DNA of 64,000 nucleotides from Erigeron canadensis (lineage: Eukaryota; Streptophyta; Magnoliopsida; Asterales; Asteraceae), in NCBI RefSeq assembly GCF_010389155.1, contig NC_057767.1, positions 21,587,723-21,651,722 on the forward strand, given 5' to 3'. How positions within the stretch are numbered: position 1 is the stretch's first letter; each line of letters begins with the position of its first letter. Shown one piece after another: positions 11,380 to 24,432 of this stretch. A program made the translations under genes and the position numbers. A model generated the notes under the pieces. That model did no database searches, was not told the origin of the DNA, and worked only from the letters and a program-made list of their open reading frames with translations.

Positions 11380-11406
11380 TAAAAAATAAAAAGAAAGAAA
11401 GTAGTG
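11380..11406. repeat. Right borders: MULE and LINE target duplications
   Basis: TAAAAAATA (11380-11388) closes the MULE and AGAAAGTAGTG (11396-11406) closes the LINE. Ordinary gene-flanking sequence begins at 11407. Confidence 0.75.
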
Positions 11407-11583
11407 ATAAATTAAAATACGCGACTGTCACGTGTTCTGTTTCTTTTGAACAAATTTTTGTTTCCCTTTTTTCTCCAGCGATTTGTTCTTTTAACCAAAA
11501 ACCAAACACCAACATGAAGAAGAAGATGTGATCGAACACACACACACACACAAAGTTTTTTTTTTTATAAAAAGATTGATGTT
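11407..11583 (+). promoter_or_regulatory. Remaining native upstream region of the SOL1-type gene
   Basis: Only 177 bp separate the last transposon border from the start codon. It holds a short CA microsatellite (11538-11551), a T run and a TATA-like TTTTATAAAAAG at about 11564. The TATA-like site is too near the ATG to be a convincing core promoter. The original distal promoter now lies left of 3493, 8 kb away. Confidence 0.4.
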
Positions 11584-14500
11584 ATGGCCCATTTATCATC
11601 ATCATTATTATTACTATTTCTTTTACTTTTTTTCTCTTTAAATTTGCTCCAAACTGCCATTGCCAGAGGCGGTCAACGTCTCCATTCAGGTCAGACCCTC
11701 CACTCTTTTTTCTTGAATTTGAATTTAAAAACCTTCTTGGTTGATGATTTCAAGTTGTATCTTGCTTGTAATCCAATTTTGTATATATATATATATATAC
11801 ACACATGTTCGATGTTGTGTTTGTTATGAGTATTGGTTGTGTGTAACTAATTATGCTTATGTAAGGTTTTTGAAGATATAGATATACATATAGATATAGT
11901 TTGTTTGCCCATCAATTTCAATGTGTTTTGTCAGGATTAGAGGGGCTTGGCTCTCACAAATGAGGTTCATTGTGGAAACCCGGAAATTCCTTAGATGCTT
12001 ACGGTGTCACATATTGCGTTTTCTGATTTTGATATGGTCCTACAAACACATTTTGTTATTTCATTTTAAGAAAACTACGCAAAATCTTGAGTTTGATCTT
12101 TTGACTAAAGGGACACCCGTCATAGAAGTATATCATCGAATCTCTTGATGGTTTTTTTCTCATACGGTAAGCCCTTTTGAGAAGCTCCTTTAATGTACTT
12201 TAGGACTCGTAGTGCAATACTCAAATGAGATTCACAAGAACCAACTTGGTATGTTTGCAACTAATGAGATATGTGGTCGAGTTACTATGAGGTAGTTAAG
12301 TCCGCCAAACTTCCAATGTATTGGAAGAAGCTTTTAAGATTTGGATCAATTCGAGTGTTAACTGGCTTTTAGTCTACCTGGTCATCGTCGTCATGAACTT
12401 CTAAGGCATTTTTTTCATTGAGCAATTGAATTTTTATTTTTAGGTTGTGCAACTTCATCAACCTTGAGATAGATAATGATGATGATGATAATGATGATGA
12501 TGCTAATATAGTGGTATAACACTAGTAACAACTAAGATGTGAGATCCACCCAACTAGTAGTCTTACTTGAAGTCATACTGCTCTTGAATCAATTATCATA
12601 TCTTGTGCTAAAAAAGACAGAATCGTAAGAAGATTGCAGCTTGACATATAGGTTTAGAATAGTTTAAAGAACTTTTAGGCTCATATAAAACAGAAAGGGA
12701 GGAAGATCTAATAAGTTGCTAAGGCCACTTAGTGTGGTTTAATTCCCATCTGCAATCGTAATATGAGGTGAACTATTGGATATCGGCCTTGACTAAAACA
12801 GACTAGTAACACCTAAATCAACTATCATGGATCCAGAGACCAGCTTTGACTAACACAGATGGAATGAACGAACTCTTTATAGTTGGGTTTTGGACATAAA
12901 CTATAATATTAGTTTGCACGGTATCATATTTTGACAAGTTTTACCACATCAACTATTAAGGATACTATTCACTATACGAAGGATAAAAGAAAATTGTATC
13001 GGGAAATTTACAATGTTACAATGTACATGTATTTCATAGATATGAAAACACTTAAACTTGCTTAAATAGTACTGTTGTGTCGCTTGTATTAAAAATCTTT
13101 AGTCTTTTGAGCTCAAAAAAGTAGAATGATTTCTGCTTGGAATTCATGATCACAATTTGTGACTCAGCTATAGCAGCAAGTGACTATAGTATGTTGATAT
13201 GTTTATATGCATTTAAAGCACCATCATGTAAAGTGACCCGCACTTGACTCCTTACATACAAAACTATATCGACCTAAATTCACCAGAGATATATCCTGCA
13301 TTCAAATCATGTTCACCATCAATTTTGAATATAATATGACCTCAGGAACAACATTTATGCAACAACAAAGAAAAATGTTTGCTTTTGATATTTCACTATA
13401 TCTTGTTGAATTATGATTGACAGGTTTTGTGGATGAAAGATATGCTGCGTCAGGAAGACATTTGTCTGAAGAAACTGAAGAAAACCACTTCCAGAAACTG
13501 TATTCTAAATTGCCATAAGTTAGCAATATTTTTTTTAACCATATGGTTAATTCTCCAATAGGCTGATGTGGATTTACTTTTGGCGAATTTTTGAATATTT
13601 GCAACGCAGAAATACTTTAGCACATGGGTATATGACTAATTCTGATATTGAGAAGGCTATCAAGGCATTCCATGGTAGATGTGGTCGCATATCCAGGGTA
13701 TACAGGTGACTTATCCTATATATAGGTCGCGTATTTTTTTCTGATTTACTAGAAGATAAACATTGGATACGAGTTCATATTGCTGTCATTATTTTGGAAG
13801 TTATAGCTACTAGTGTTTAAATGATGTATGTGTAAATGTGTAATTAGCTGACTCATTCTTGATTCTCTCTATGAGGGCATCTAATCATACACCAGTATCG
13901 GGAAGAGTGTCTTAGGAGTTCCATTGGTAATATGTTGACTCCACCTGTATGACATTTCTTATTTAATTATCTCTTTCCATTTAATTGAAAAAGTTTTATA
14001 TCCTTATACTTTCATCTAAATATATAATTCAGTGGGCAATGGAAATCTCCAACAATCCCGGGAAGGAAGAGGCTAAACCTGCTTTCAAGGTGATAATATT
14101 CCACAATGACTTGCACATGTGTTTTTAGTATGCATCTTTTTGTGCATTTTGTCTGCATTTTTCACCTTCATTTTTCTTATAATCAAGATTTTCATTACGT
14201 TAGTTATTGGTCTGTCAACTTTTTTTGAAGTTGATTCCTTGATATCCTGCATCTTTCATGGCCATAATTTAATTTTCCTTTATACCATTTTTTTGGTTGA
14301 AGGATCACCCTGGTTAGATTTTATACTAAATAAAAAGTTTCCGTAAAAGTAATGTGGCTGCATGCTACATTAATTCATATATACGACAAGCTCTATTTAT
14401 GTGAATAACAACCAAAACAATAATCTAGATTGGGTTTTAGGCGTGCCCATGCAAACCCCATTACATCAATCTTTAAACCATAATCAGTTTCGTTCCAGAA

Positions 14501-17500
14501 GATATCATTAGTTTCAACACATACATGATTTTTATGAGATTAATTGGTCTATATCTTGGATATTGCAGTTTATAGGTAATGTGCATGGAGATGAACCTGT
14601 AGGCCGTGAACTTCTTTTACTTCTAGCAAATTGGCTGTGTGACAATTACATGAAAGATCCCTTGGTAACCTCGTCTACTTTTCTAAATTAATTCCTGTTC
14701 CATCTCAATTGTTTTGTGTTTGGTATCCAATCTTAGCGGATTTTGCTGACTATGAAATGAAATTGCTCTGGTTGCTTAATCACTTAAGAAGTCCTTAAGT
14801 GTAATGGGAATGGATATTTGATTCCTGATGGTTTCATGTTGATTTGGATATTTTGGATGTGTACATTTGGTGAATTAGTGACTTTTTCTATAATTTCTGT
14901 AAGATATAAAACAATTCCTTCAAATAATCAAGTGACTAACATGTTAGTTGGTAGGTAACTGAGAGCAGAAAGGTGATGTAACAAGTTGGTGTTGCTCTCT
15001 TTTACAAACCTATGCTAGTACAATACTGGCATTTAACTTTTGTTGAATACTTTTCGTTAAAATTTGTAATATAACTTGTAACAATTTTAGTTTTTTGTTT
15101 CCTTTTGAAAAAGTTCATAATTTAATCTACAATATTCTACTAAATGATAAATAATATCTAATTTCTGAACTGGTATGCAATATGTTTAAGTATTTGGGAA
15201 AATTCATTTAACAAACCCATCAAATATACAAGTGCAAATCATTTGGTACAAGTAGACAAGTAGTTTAACACGAATATAAAGGTATTATGTACAATTAGTT
15301 AACTGTAAATCAACGACACAAACTTTATATGCTTTGTTTTTTTTTCCCACAAACACGTGGCTCATTGTTCTCAACTGCATCCACACTATCAGCATCTTTG
15401 ACCAAAAAAAATTACTTTTATTAAGAGAATTAACTTTCCCTCCTGAGACACTTTCTACTAATCCTCCTAGTACCATAACATCATTACTAGAGTAATCCAT
15501 CAATTGTTTCTCTTCATCTGATCTTTTAATTGTGTCATACATCATAAATTTGTTGTTAGAAAGATACATAGGAGGATATATTACTACTCATTAACAACCG
15601 TGTACTAATCAGATACAATGCCACTTATTTGCCACATTGGCCACCTCTCAATTTTATTAGCAAATTTAAGGATAAATCCGCTGTTTGATTTCCATATAAC
15701 TCTTAGAGAATCCATGTATATTCCTTTATATACCCGCCTCGTGCTTGTTTTCCATGGATCATCATGGCACTTCTCAACATTCTAGTTTTTCTAAGCTCTG
15801 CTAAGCATCTTCATTGCTATAATTGTCGGCGGTATTCCTAATTTTGATTAACTGTTTATTGCAGGCAACACTAATTGTTGATAATGTGCATCTTCACATC
15901 CTCCCGTCAATGAATCCAGATGGGTTCTCTCTGAGAAGACGTGGAAATGCAAATAATGTTGATCTCAATCGTGATTTTCCAGATCAGGTATTTTCATTTT
16001 TGCCTCACTTTGTTTTCCAGAGTAATACTATTCTAGTTTACTAAATCCCAAACCATTTTTACTTGTGATTGGTTTTTTAGAGGATTTCCTAAACTTTCAC
16101 TTGAAGCATCCATTAAAATCTATTTGATACGAAGAATCCATTACTTGTTACTTGTAACTACAATATTTTCTAACATATGATATGCATCCCTACTCATGTA
16201 AAGTAAATCTTTTCATTCTTAGTTACTTCTTCTCCGGCGAACAACCACCGCCACCACCTCCGGCGACATCTCCGGTGACTTTCTGGCGAGAATCAGGTTC
16301 GTTCTCGGGTGGATACGGTACGGGCTAGTGGCCCTCATCCGTTCTAAACTGGATGTCAAGGGACGCATATGGGAATCGTATGGATTTGATGGGCGGCGAT
16401 CCAAGAGATGGTGATGGTTTGCTATGGTACGGGCGAAGCCCTTGCTGCTGGTGCCGGCGCCATGGTTGGGGTGGTCGGAAATGGTGGTGGCTGGTGGTGG
16501 TTGTCTCGCCGGAGAAGGAGGTGGTGGCTGGCGGCGGCAGTCTTGCCAGAGAAGAAGCAGACTGCTGGTCGGAGAAGGAAGAAGAAGGCTTGATCTGATC
16601 CGTCCAAGATTTGATCCAACGGTTGTGGAGTGTACATTTGTACTTTTTTTCCATGTGTACTCAAATTAACTTTCCTCTAATTATATATATATATATATAT
16701 ATATATGTTAGTTTATGGACTTTTAATGCATCAAAATGAAGATTTTAAGTGTTCTCACTGTGTTCTCATTCTAAGGTGTTAGATATTAATTCACTAATCC
16801 ATGTTAACATGAAGTTTAAGGGTCGTTATGCTATTAGTTTATGTATTTAGAGTCATGGATGTAAAGTTTATAAGTTCAGGGGTCTAGTATGTCAAGATTA
16901 AAGTTAGTAACCGAATAGTAGTTATATTCGGTTATAGGAAGTTATTTATGGAAGGGTGTGACTTTTGGGAAAAGTCACAATGGTAGTTGTGTATGGAAAG
17001 TTGTGACCTTTCATGAAAAGGCACAATGGTTAGAAATATGTCTATATATAGAAGTGTCTACGCATTGTAATTGATAACAGAATTCACATATACAAAGTGG
17101 GAGTTTGTGTTTGTGAGTTTTGTTCATAGACATGTTTGATTAGGGCCCGAGATGATCCGGATGGGCCAACAATGGTATCAGAGCGTCAGGGGCTTGATCA
17201 AACCAGAAACAGATTCTTAGGAATCGTTTCTTTGATCAAAAGAAGATCAACAGAGATAGATTGATTTAGAGAAATCAATCAAGAGATAACAGTTTGATCA
17301 GGGTATCAAATTGACAGGCGGTTCAGGGAATCGTTCAAAGAAGAATTTGTCAAGAGATGATCAATAGAGAGAGATTGATTCAGGGAATCAATCTAAGAGA
17401 AAACATATCGAGAAAGAGAACAGATTGATTCAGGGAATCAATCAAAAGAAGACCGACGATTCAGGGAATCGTTCCAAATTAGAAAGAGAACCGATTGATT

Positions 17501-20500
17501 CGGGGAATCAATCAAGAGAAGAAATTGATTAAGGGAATCAATTAATGGAAGAAACTGACCGTAGGCATTCTGGTCAGAAAGAGATACAGAAGAAACCAAC
17601 CGTGGGCATACCGGTCAAAATGGGTTAGAGATACCCAAATTCGAATCAGAGAAATTGAATAGAGATAGAGACATAATCGATTTAGTGTGAATCGATTCAA
17701 AGAAGAGACAGAGATAGTTTTTGATCTAGTCATCAAGATTGTATCAAATTCAAGACAATGTTCAATTAACAGAACTATTGAATGAAAGAGTAAAAGATAG
17801 AGAAAGAGACATACCGGTTGTGTGAAGGAGAAACCGCCGCCGTTGTGTGACTCGACAGAATACAAGAGAAAAGGAGAACAGCCCGGTGTTTGAAATCATT
17901 CAAAAGGGAGATTGATTCAGAAAGTGGGTTTTATTACAACAGGGGTCAGGGGAACAAACTAATGGAAAAATACATTGCAACACATAATCAGAGAAAGTAA
18001 AAAAGAAAGAGAAAAGGAAAGACGACTAACCAGTTGCTTTATATCATCAGAGAAGAAGAAACCGCCGTGGAGTTCGCCTACTAGTAAAAATTGGCTAGAA
18101 AATAGAGAGAGAATTCAATTGAATAAAGATTGAATCTGAAAAGAAATAAAGAGAAGAAAGAATAAAGTCTACAACCGAATGGAAGTTATTTTCGGTTAGG
18201 CAGTTATGTTGTGAAGGGACATGATGTTTAGAATAGTTGTGTCTATTAGAAAGTCATACCAATTCGTGAAGAGGTATGATGGTTCGTATATGTCTGTTGT
18301 AAAAGTATATATATCCATGTAAACATACTTTGTAAACTAGCATGATTTAAAAAGAAGAAAAGTGCAGAGTGTGTTTTAGTATTGTTATTCGTTCGACAGA
18401 GAGGGACCAACATAAGGGTGTTCTTATTTGATTGGACCCCTATAAATATATCTTTTATATAAATATATGTATATATATATAATATGGAAAGGTGACATTT
18501 TGTATTCTATGGTTTTCATAATATAGTTTCGTTTTTCAGTTGATTTACTTACTGCTAAAATCAAATAGCAATTAACTGGCCTTACAATGCTACATGTTTC
18601 AGTTCTTTCCAATGAATAATGATCTCGACGAACGACAACCCGAGACAAAAGCGATCATGAGATGGATAAGAAGTATACGTTTCACGGCTTCTGCAAGCCT
18701 TCATGGGGTAATGAATCTGAAACTTCTTTTGACATCAGTAACAGAGAGAGTATGTGTGTGATATTTTATGCTATATGAGTGAAGTTGTGTTATGGGCTTG
18801 TGGTTTTTTCACATGGCTCAAGAAACAACTACTTTGCCATACATATTTGATGTTTTGCTTACATAATTCACAGTGCTTATATTTGTTAGTTATATGCACA
18901 GTAATTTAGGCCCAGGATTCAGTTACTGTTAAGGAATGAAGTATTATTGGACCACCAAGTATGAATGTGTCCATATGATTGTCAAGGAGAATATACCAAA
19001 TAAACTTTAGGAAAGACCTCTACTTTCCTCAGGTTAACTGAGCAACTTGCCCTGTTACGCAGATATACAATGTGTTGGCTTGTGATCCAATCAAATTTCT
19101 CAAATTGAAAGATTCACCATTTCCCATAGATATAGACTTCATGTCCTGAAGTTTCAAATTTGATGTTTAATGCTTCCACTAAATAATTGTATATCATGAA
19201 AGCTTCAACATGTATATTGTTGTTTTTCAGGGAGCCCTTGTTGCTAATTATCCATGGGATGGGACCGAAGATAAAAGGCAAGTTTTCTAAATCATGCAAG
19301 TATGCAACATTTGTATACTTCTTTATATATAGATGTTCATTTTCCAGGTATAGGGTAGGTCTTTTTACATATCTCGATGTTAATTAACTAAACGTCGCCT
19401 TTGGGCATAATTCTAGGATATAATGCTTTTAACATGTAAATGTATGAAGTGAAGATTAGTTCTTGGATCTATTATAGTATTATGTTCACTACAAGCAACA
19501 TTTTTTTGGATTTAGATACGATTATGCAAAAAAGTTTCATTGTTTTAGTTTCAATACTTGATATCATTCTATAGCATGGAGTCACCCTAAGTTCGCTAGA
19601 ATTTAGAGTCATATCATCATATATTGACATTATTTTTCCTAACAATTTCAGCAAAAGTTACTATGCATGTCCTGATGATGAAGCTTTTAGATATATGGCA
19701 AAGTTGTATAGTGGCTCTCACATTAACATGTCTCACAGCAACGAATTTGAAGCAGGAATCACAAATGGTGCTCATTGGTATGCTATTGATAAACTAGAAT
19801 TGTTCATAAAAATTTTTGTGAAAGCTTTACTCTTCATGCTTCACATTTCAAAACGTGGCATTTGAACATAATTCGATTGGATTTTTGTCTGTAAAGATTG
19901 CAAAACAAAATAATTCTACATTTGTCTGTCTCGTTTACTGTTTATCAATTCCATTATACTGGCAGGTATCCCATATATGGTGGCATGCAAGACTGGAACT
20001 ATATTTATGGTGGATGTTTTGAACTGACATTGGAGATCAGTGACAACAAATGGCCTCCTGCTAATGAGGTCTGTTTATCATTATTATGATAGAGCACACC
20101 GGCTATACATGCATAGCATGATTTGATGTATTCCTTAATAAATTTAGCTTAAATCGGTAAAATTAGGTTGTGGATATCTTAAATGGGTGAATTCAAGAAT
20201 ATCAAACTAAAAGTAGAATGTGTAATATTGAATCATTCACAGTATTAAATTTTTTGAGCATATAACTTCCTGTAACACTTTATTTGATTAATTTAGTCCT
20301 TTTATCATGGTAATGTAGTTTTCTAATATGCTAAACATTAATCAAGGAATGTTAGAGAACAAACACAAAGTCTTGTGGGTAAACTCAACCCAGCCCGTTT
20401 TATCCCGTCATAGAAGATCATCTTCATGTGAAATCATTTTGACTTCTTACAAAGCCTGCCCATCTTGCAACCTCTAGTGTTCAGACATGCATCCCCTTAG

Positions 20501-23500
20501 CAGTTATATGAACACTAAAAAGATCATTATGTGTTTGACCAAGGATAAACTCTTAACGACTTTCCTAACATGTTAATAGTTTCTGATCACATAGATGCCT
20601 TGTATGGCCCATTCTTGATTATGGGGTTGGAATTATATAATTTCAGTATGACGTGTATAGCTGTTTTTTTAAAGAGGACTGTCATACATACCAAATGCTG
20701 ATGCGTAGAATGTTCATGTGTGTGGCATAAAAGAAGTGATACTAGTGTATGTTCACTGGACTTTCAAAGTATAGCAATATAAGCATCGACTTTGTTATGC
20801 TTTGGTTTGAAGAACCATTCTAATTAGTCTTGAACAATTTTACATATTCATATCCTTTACCATTTGCAGCTTCGTTCGATATGGCAATTCAACAAAAAGA
20901 GTATGCTTAATCTTGTTGCCAGCCTTGTGAAGGTAATTTTTCACGTTCTTAGTAAATGTCTACCCTGATCTTTATCTAGTCTATATCTTCTTCCAAATGA
21001 AGTAATCTTGTTAGGCGGAAGAGATAATATGGTCGTTCAACTATCATACATCTTAGAACGATGTCAATTACATTATCTCGTGCAACTTACTCAAATTAAC
21101 TAACACAAAAAACGAGTTGGCAAATATTAGCAACGTTTTTGATCATCTGGATCATTAAGGATTTATATTAAGTCGTTTAGTTATAATTGTGCAGTGAGGT
21201 AATCTGATACAGTTCTATAAGAGTGTAAGTTTGTGGTTCATATGTTTTTTTATAAGTGAGTAAATTACAAAATGATGGAAGTTCAGGGATCAATTTGTCT
21301 ACTTCAGAAATTATGTACCTGCTTTTTGTAGCTTTGCAGCTTGAGATGTTTGACATTTATTAGATAAATATAATTGTTATTTTTTCTCAAATCAGCAAAT
21401 GATATGTTTACTCATAAACTCTTGCTACGCGCAATTGATCATTGTGTAGTCAGGAATACATGGAAGGATCTTTTCATCAGATTGTGGAGAGCCTTTGTCT
21501 GCATCCATTGCAATAAAGGGTATTAATTACACGGTATGTTCACTCATAATCTCTTCCTCTTACATGTGTGATCACCGTTTTCATATCTGAAGTAGAGCAT
21601 TAGAGGTGGAAACCTCAGTTTATGTACTTTTGAACAGACATATTTGGGTTATGTTAAATCATTAGCAGGTCAAATGGGAAAACATAAACATATTTTACAC
21701 AAGGGAAACATGTTAAACAGGTCAAGAGTCACCAAAAACACATCAATCAGTGTAGTCGTTTTTGTAACGACTGTCAAAGGTGTTATCATATTTCCATTTA
21801 GAGTTTTTGTAAAAGAGTTTTCGTCTATAATTGTAATTATTATATTTGATGACATGATGGGAGTATCTAACATCTTGATACTTCACCCAATTGCATGTCC
21901 GCTTGACACCTTTGATAAAATGATGATGTACAGATCAAAGCAAGGGAAAGCTTAGCTGACTATCATCGGTTATTGGCCCCTGGACACCAGTATGAAGGTA
22001 CTGTTTATGACTTTACACTTCCTTTTGTTACTGTAAATTCTCTCCTGCATGCCTTCACAGAAATAATTCTCTCTTTGATATCATATACAATCCTTTATTC
22101 TTCTATTTAAGAGTTAAATGCATGATTGGTCCCTATGGTTTGTTCATTTTTGCAATGGGTGTCCCTTTTCAAGTTCAATAGCAATTGGGGTACGTAAATC
22201 AAGAATTTTTTGCATCCTTGGTCCAAAGTTAATGGATCTGTTAGTAAGGGTCATTATCTTCATGCAAGATTGGTCCCTGCACGTGAGGGGCACGTAGGCA
22301 CTTGACGACCTTCATTAACGAATCTGTTAGTTTTGAACCAAGGATGCAAACAATTCTTGAAAAGGGACCCCCATTGCAAAAATGAACAAACCACATGGAC
22401 CGATTATGCATTTAACTCGCTATTTAAATTAGTAAAATAGATGCTTATAATTATCTGATATTTAAATTATTCCAAGAAGCTGACATGTATTCTCATATAT
22501 CTAAACAATGAAGTTTTATGTATTGCCCAATTTCTATCAAAAATCTTTCAGAATTTCACATGAAATGGCTTCTTTTACTATAAATATTGTTCACAATGAG
22601 ATATACAATAGAGTTGCTAGCTGTCATACCTAGCTGGCTAGCTGCTATATGACCATAGAAGTTCTATCGGTAAAGAATCAGTCTTTGACTTTTACGATTC
22701 AATAAAAGATTTGTTCACTCAACATACTGAAGTTATTGTATAGATCTATTAGATATAGGATTAATTGACAACACTTCCGTTTATATGCTTTAATCAAACT
22801 CTATGTTAATTTGGGGAGGAAAAAGCTATTGTTCCATCCTTGTAGATCTTGGCAAGTTATTTTTTTGGCACTTTACTATCATATACATTTACTATGCCAT
22901 GAGGCTCAATTGAGTCGCTTGCCCATTGGTCCCACCTTCTAGTACACATCTTAATGTTAAAAATAACGACTGCCCACGTAAAGTTTTCTTTAAAACAATT
23001 ATATTCTTATCAAAACCAATGGCAATGGGAAAAGGTGGTTGAAATAACCATATTGAGTGAAACTTGTTTCTCCCAACAAATGGGCATGTTAAAACTGATT
23101 ATGTGAGTATCAGATCTCATAAGCTGCTGTAATATAACATGTTTGTGGAGATGGTGCTTGGATATGGTTATGCTATTTAAAGGTTGAAAAATATGATAAC
23201 AGGTTCTTCAGTGTTGGACAAAATTTTAATTCAAGGAACTATTGGATTAATTTGATCAAAATAAAAATGCTTGTATATTATTAAGTATTCAAATTCAAAA
23301 AAATGTTTATTATACTATCAACTATAAAAACAAACTTTTTTAAATTGTTGCATTTACTACTTACTCATATTAAGATAGGGAGTTCTAATAATAATGTGTC
23401 ACATCACTGAGTTCCATGTTTGTTTGTTATGTTATAGTATTAATGATGATTAACAAAGCAAATGCGGAATTTGAAAAGAGGAATATATAAGTTATGCAAG

Positions 23501-24010
23501 TATTTCTACTCCATGAATGTAACTAATTATAGACCTAATAATAATCAGGTAATAAAAACCATGATCAATCTATAAAAAAAGCAAATAGTTCATTTTTATT
23601 ACTTCAAGTAGCTATGATTAGATCAATTTATAAAGCAGATCCCAACAACTTAAATTTGTACGGTTATATGAATTCCTGTAACTAAAACCAATGTCTTCTA
23701 CATTTCAGTTGTGGCGACAATGCCTGGTTATAAGACACGAAGCACGACTATCCTAATGCGGGAAGAAGCAATGATGGTAGATTTCATACTCGAACCAGAC
23801 GTTACCCAGGCCGATAGTTTTTTACCAAGTCGCTGCAGCAGCAGGAACTATTTTCATATAATGGATGTTATATCAAAGCCTCAATTGCAGATATCCCTAA
23901 CTTTACTTTTAGTTTTGGCTTTTCTCTATTTCTTAATGAAGAGAAAAGCCATCGTCAACCATTTCAAAGCACGAAGGGCCAAAGGACAAAGACGAGGGTC
24001 TGCAGTATAA
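11584..24010 (+). CDS. SOL1: SOL1-type metallocarboxypeptidase D
   Basis: The exons are 11584-11689, 13424-13499, 13610-13705, 13896-13926, 14033-14089, 14569-14664, 15865-15987, 18603-18707, 19231-19277, 19652-19777, 19966-20068, 20870-20932, 21450-21533, 21934-21997 and 23709-24010, giving 492 residues, close to Arabidopsis SOL1. A signal peptide (residues 1-27) leads to an M14 zinc carboxypeptidase domain: zinc ligands H128 and E131 ([12 protein letters not shown]), substrate-binding N189-R190 (DLNRDFPDQ), zinc ligand H229 (LHGG) and catalytic E311 ([12 protein letters not shown]). A transthyretin-like domain and a membrane span (~454-470) with a basic tail follow. In Arabidopsis SOL1 removes C-terminal Arg/Lys from CLE19 precursor; that role here is inferred. 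Intron 9 uses a GC donor. The exon 2 donor (ACT|GTATTC) is weak and the least certain border; exon 1 is chosen for its signal peptide. Confidence 0.9.
12476..12512. repeat. GAT microsatellite in SOL1 intron 1
   Basis: An interrupted GATGAT run within intron 1. The rest of this 1.7-kb intron (11690-13423) shows no recognisable element. Confidence 0.6.
16219..16660. other. GC-rich block in SOL1 intron 7
   Basis: About 440 bp rich in CCGGCGA, GGTGGT and CTCGCCGG, unlike the AT-rich intron around it. Open frames run through on both strands (for example 16353-16598 and 16325-16654) but give low-complexity Gly/Trp/Arg or Ser/Pro peptides with no recognisable domain. An AT-dinucleotide run (16682-16705) follows. 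It could be a transposon fragment or a captured piece of a 5' coding region. Not annotated as a gene. Confidence 0.4.
16777..18412 (+). mobile_element. Small non-coding LTR element (TRIM/LARD-like) in SOL1 intron 7
   Basis: The 1636-bp element starts TGTTAG, ends CCAACA, and is bracketed by TAAGG (16772-16776 and 18413-18417). The left LTR ends CCAACA at 17171 and is followed one base later by TGGTATCAGAGC (17173-17184), the standard initiator-Met tRNA primer-binding site. The right LTR-like region (~18160-18412) shares ACCGAAT...TTTTCGGTTA-type sequence with the left one but has diverged strongly. No gag or pol is encoded. The interior is purine-rich and full of short hairpins. It lies in the sense direction of the host gene. 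Confidence 0.8.
17212..17543 (+). repeat. Array of short hairpins in the interior of the LTR element
   Basis: Around nine short inverted repeats with 3-6 nt loops, most reading stem-AGG-stem. GATTGATTC/GAATCAATC occurs at 17373-17393, 17423-17443 and 17493-17513. Variants include GATTGATTT/AAATCAATC (17259-17280), TTTGAT/ATCAAA (17293-17310), CGGTTC/GAATCG (17319-17333), CGATTC/GAATCG (17457-17471) and AATTGATT/AATCAATT (17523-17543). Stem changes are mostly matched on both sides. Confidence 0.85.
22111..22418. mobile_element. Mutator-type MITE in SOL1 intron 14
   Basis: A 308-bp foldback with long inverted ends (GAGTTAAATGCATGATTGGT at the left; the right end is its inverse with few changes). 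It is flanked by TCTATTTAA (22102-22110) and GCTATTTAA (22419-22427), nine bases with one difference. The tip GAGTTAA matches that of the big MULE at 5942, so that family may have mobilised it. Confidence 0.8.
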
Positions 24011-24290
24011 AGTTTGTTCTATTGAACCACCTTGTAACTGTAAGAACTATAAAGGTGTACATTTTGTTTCTCTTTATACACACTTTGATGGTTGTCTGAA
24101 ACTTTTAACACACATGTGATAGAATCTAAAGGACCATGATATAGCTTGAAAAAGAGAGACATGAACATATAATTCGTTGTAGTAACCTAAAGATTATCAG
24201 TGATAGTATAGATTTATTTATATGATTTTTATACTTCCATTTGTTCTTTGAGTCACTCGGCTGGCCTGCGTGTTTATGTAAAAAGATTGG
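24011..24290. other. 3' flank of the SOL1-type gene
   Basis: Contains the likely 3' UTR; no clear gene-end signal stands out beyond AT-rich sequence. No further gene is seen. Confidence 0.4.
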
Positions 24291-24422
24291 GATGTGATTT
24301 GTACACCACCGTATTTTGACCGTACACCACTAATCATGCTATATAGTATTGTATTGTACAACATTCTAAAGCACATTTAGTGGTGTATGGTCAAAAACAG
24401 GTGGTGTATAGATCACCACCCA
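24291..24422. mobile_element. Short foldback MITE
   Basis: A 132-bp element with inverted ends (TTGTACACCACC at the left, GGTGGTGTATAG at the right, plus a second inner pair GTACACCACTAA / TTTAGTGGTGTA). AAAAGATTGG flanks both sides (24281-24290 and 24423-24432), a 10-bp duplication of Mutator type. Confidence 0.75.
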
Positions 24423-24432
24423 AAAAGATTGG

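Noticed and set aside
16325..16669. Overlapping open frames in carboxypeptidase intron 7
   Set aside because: Four frames open at once because the block is GC-rich; peptides are low complexity and lack domains.
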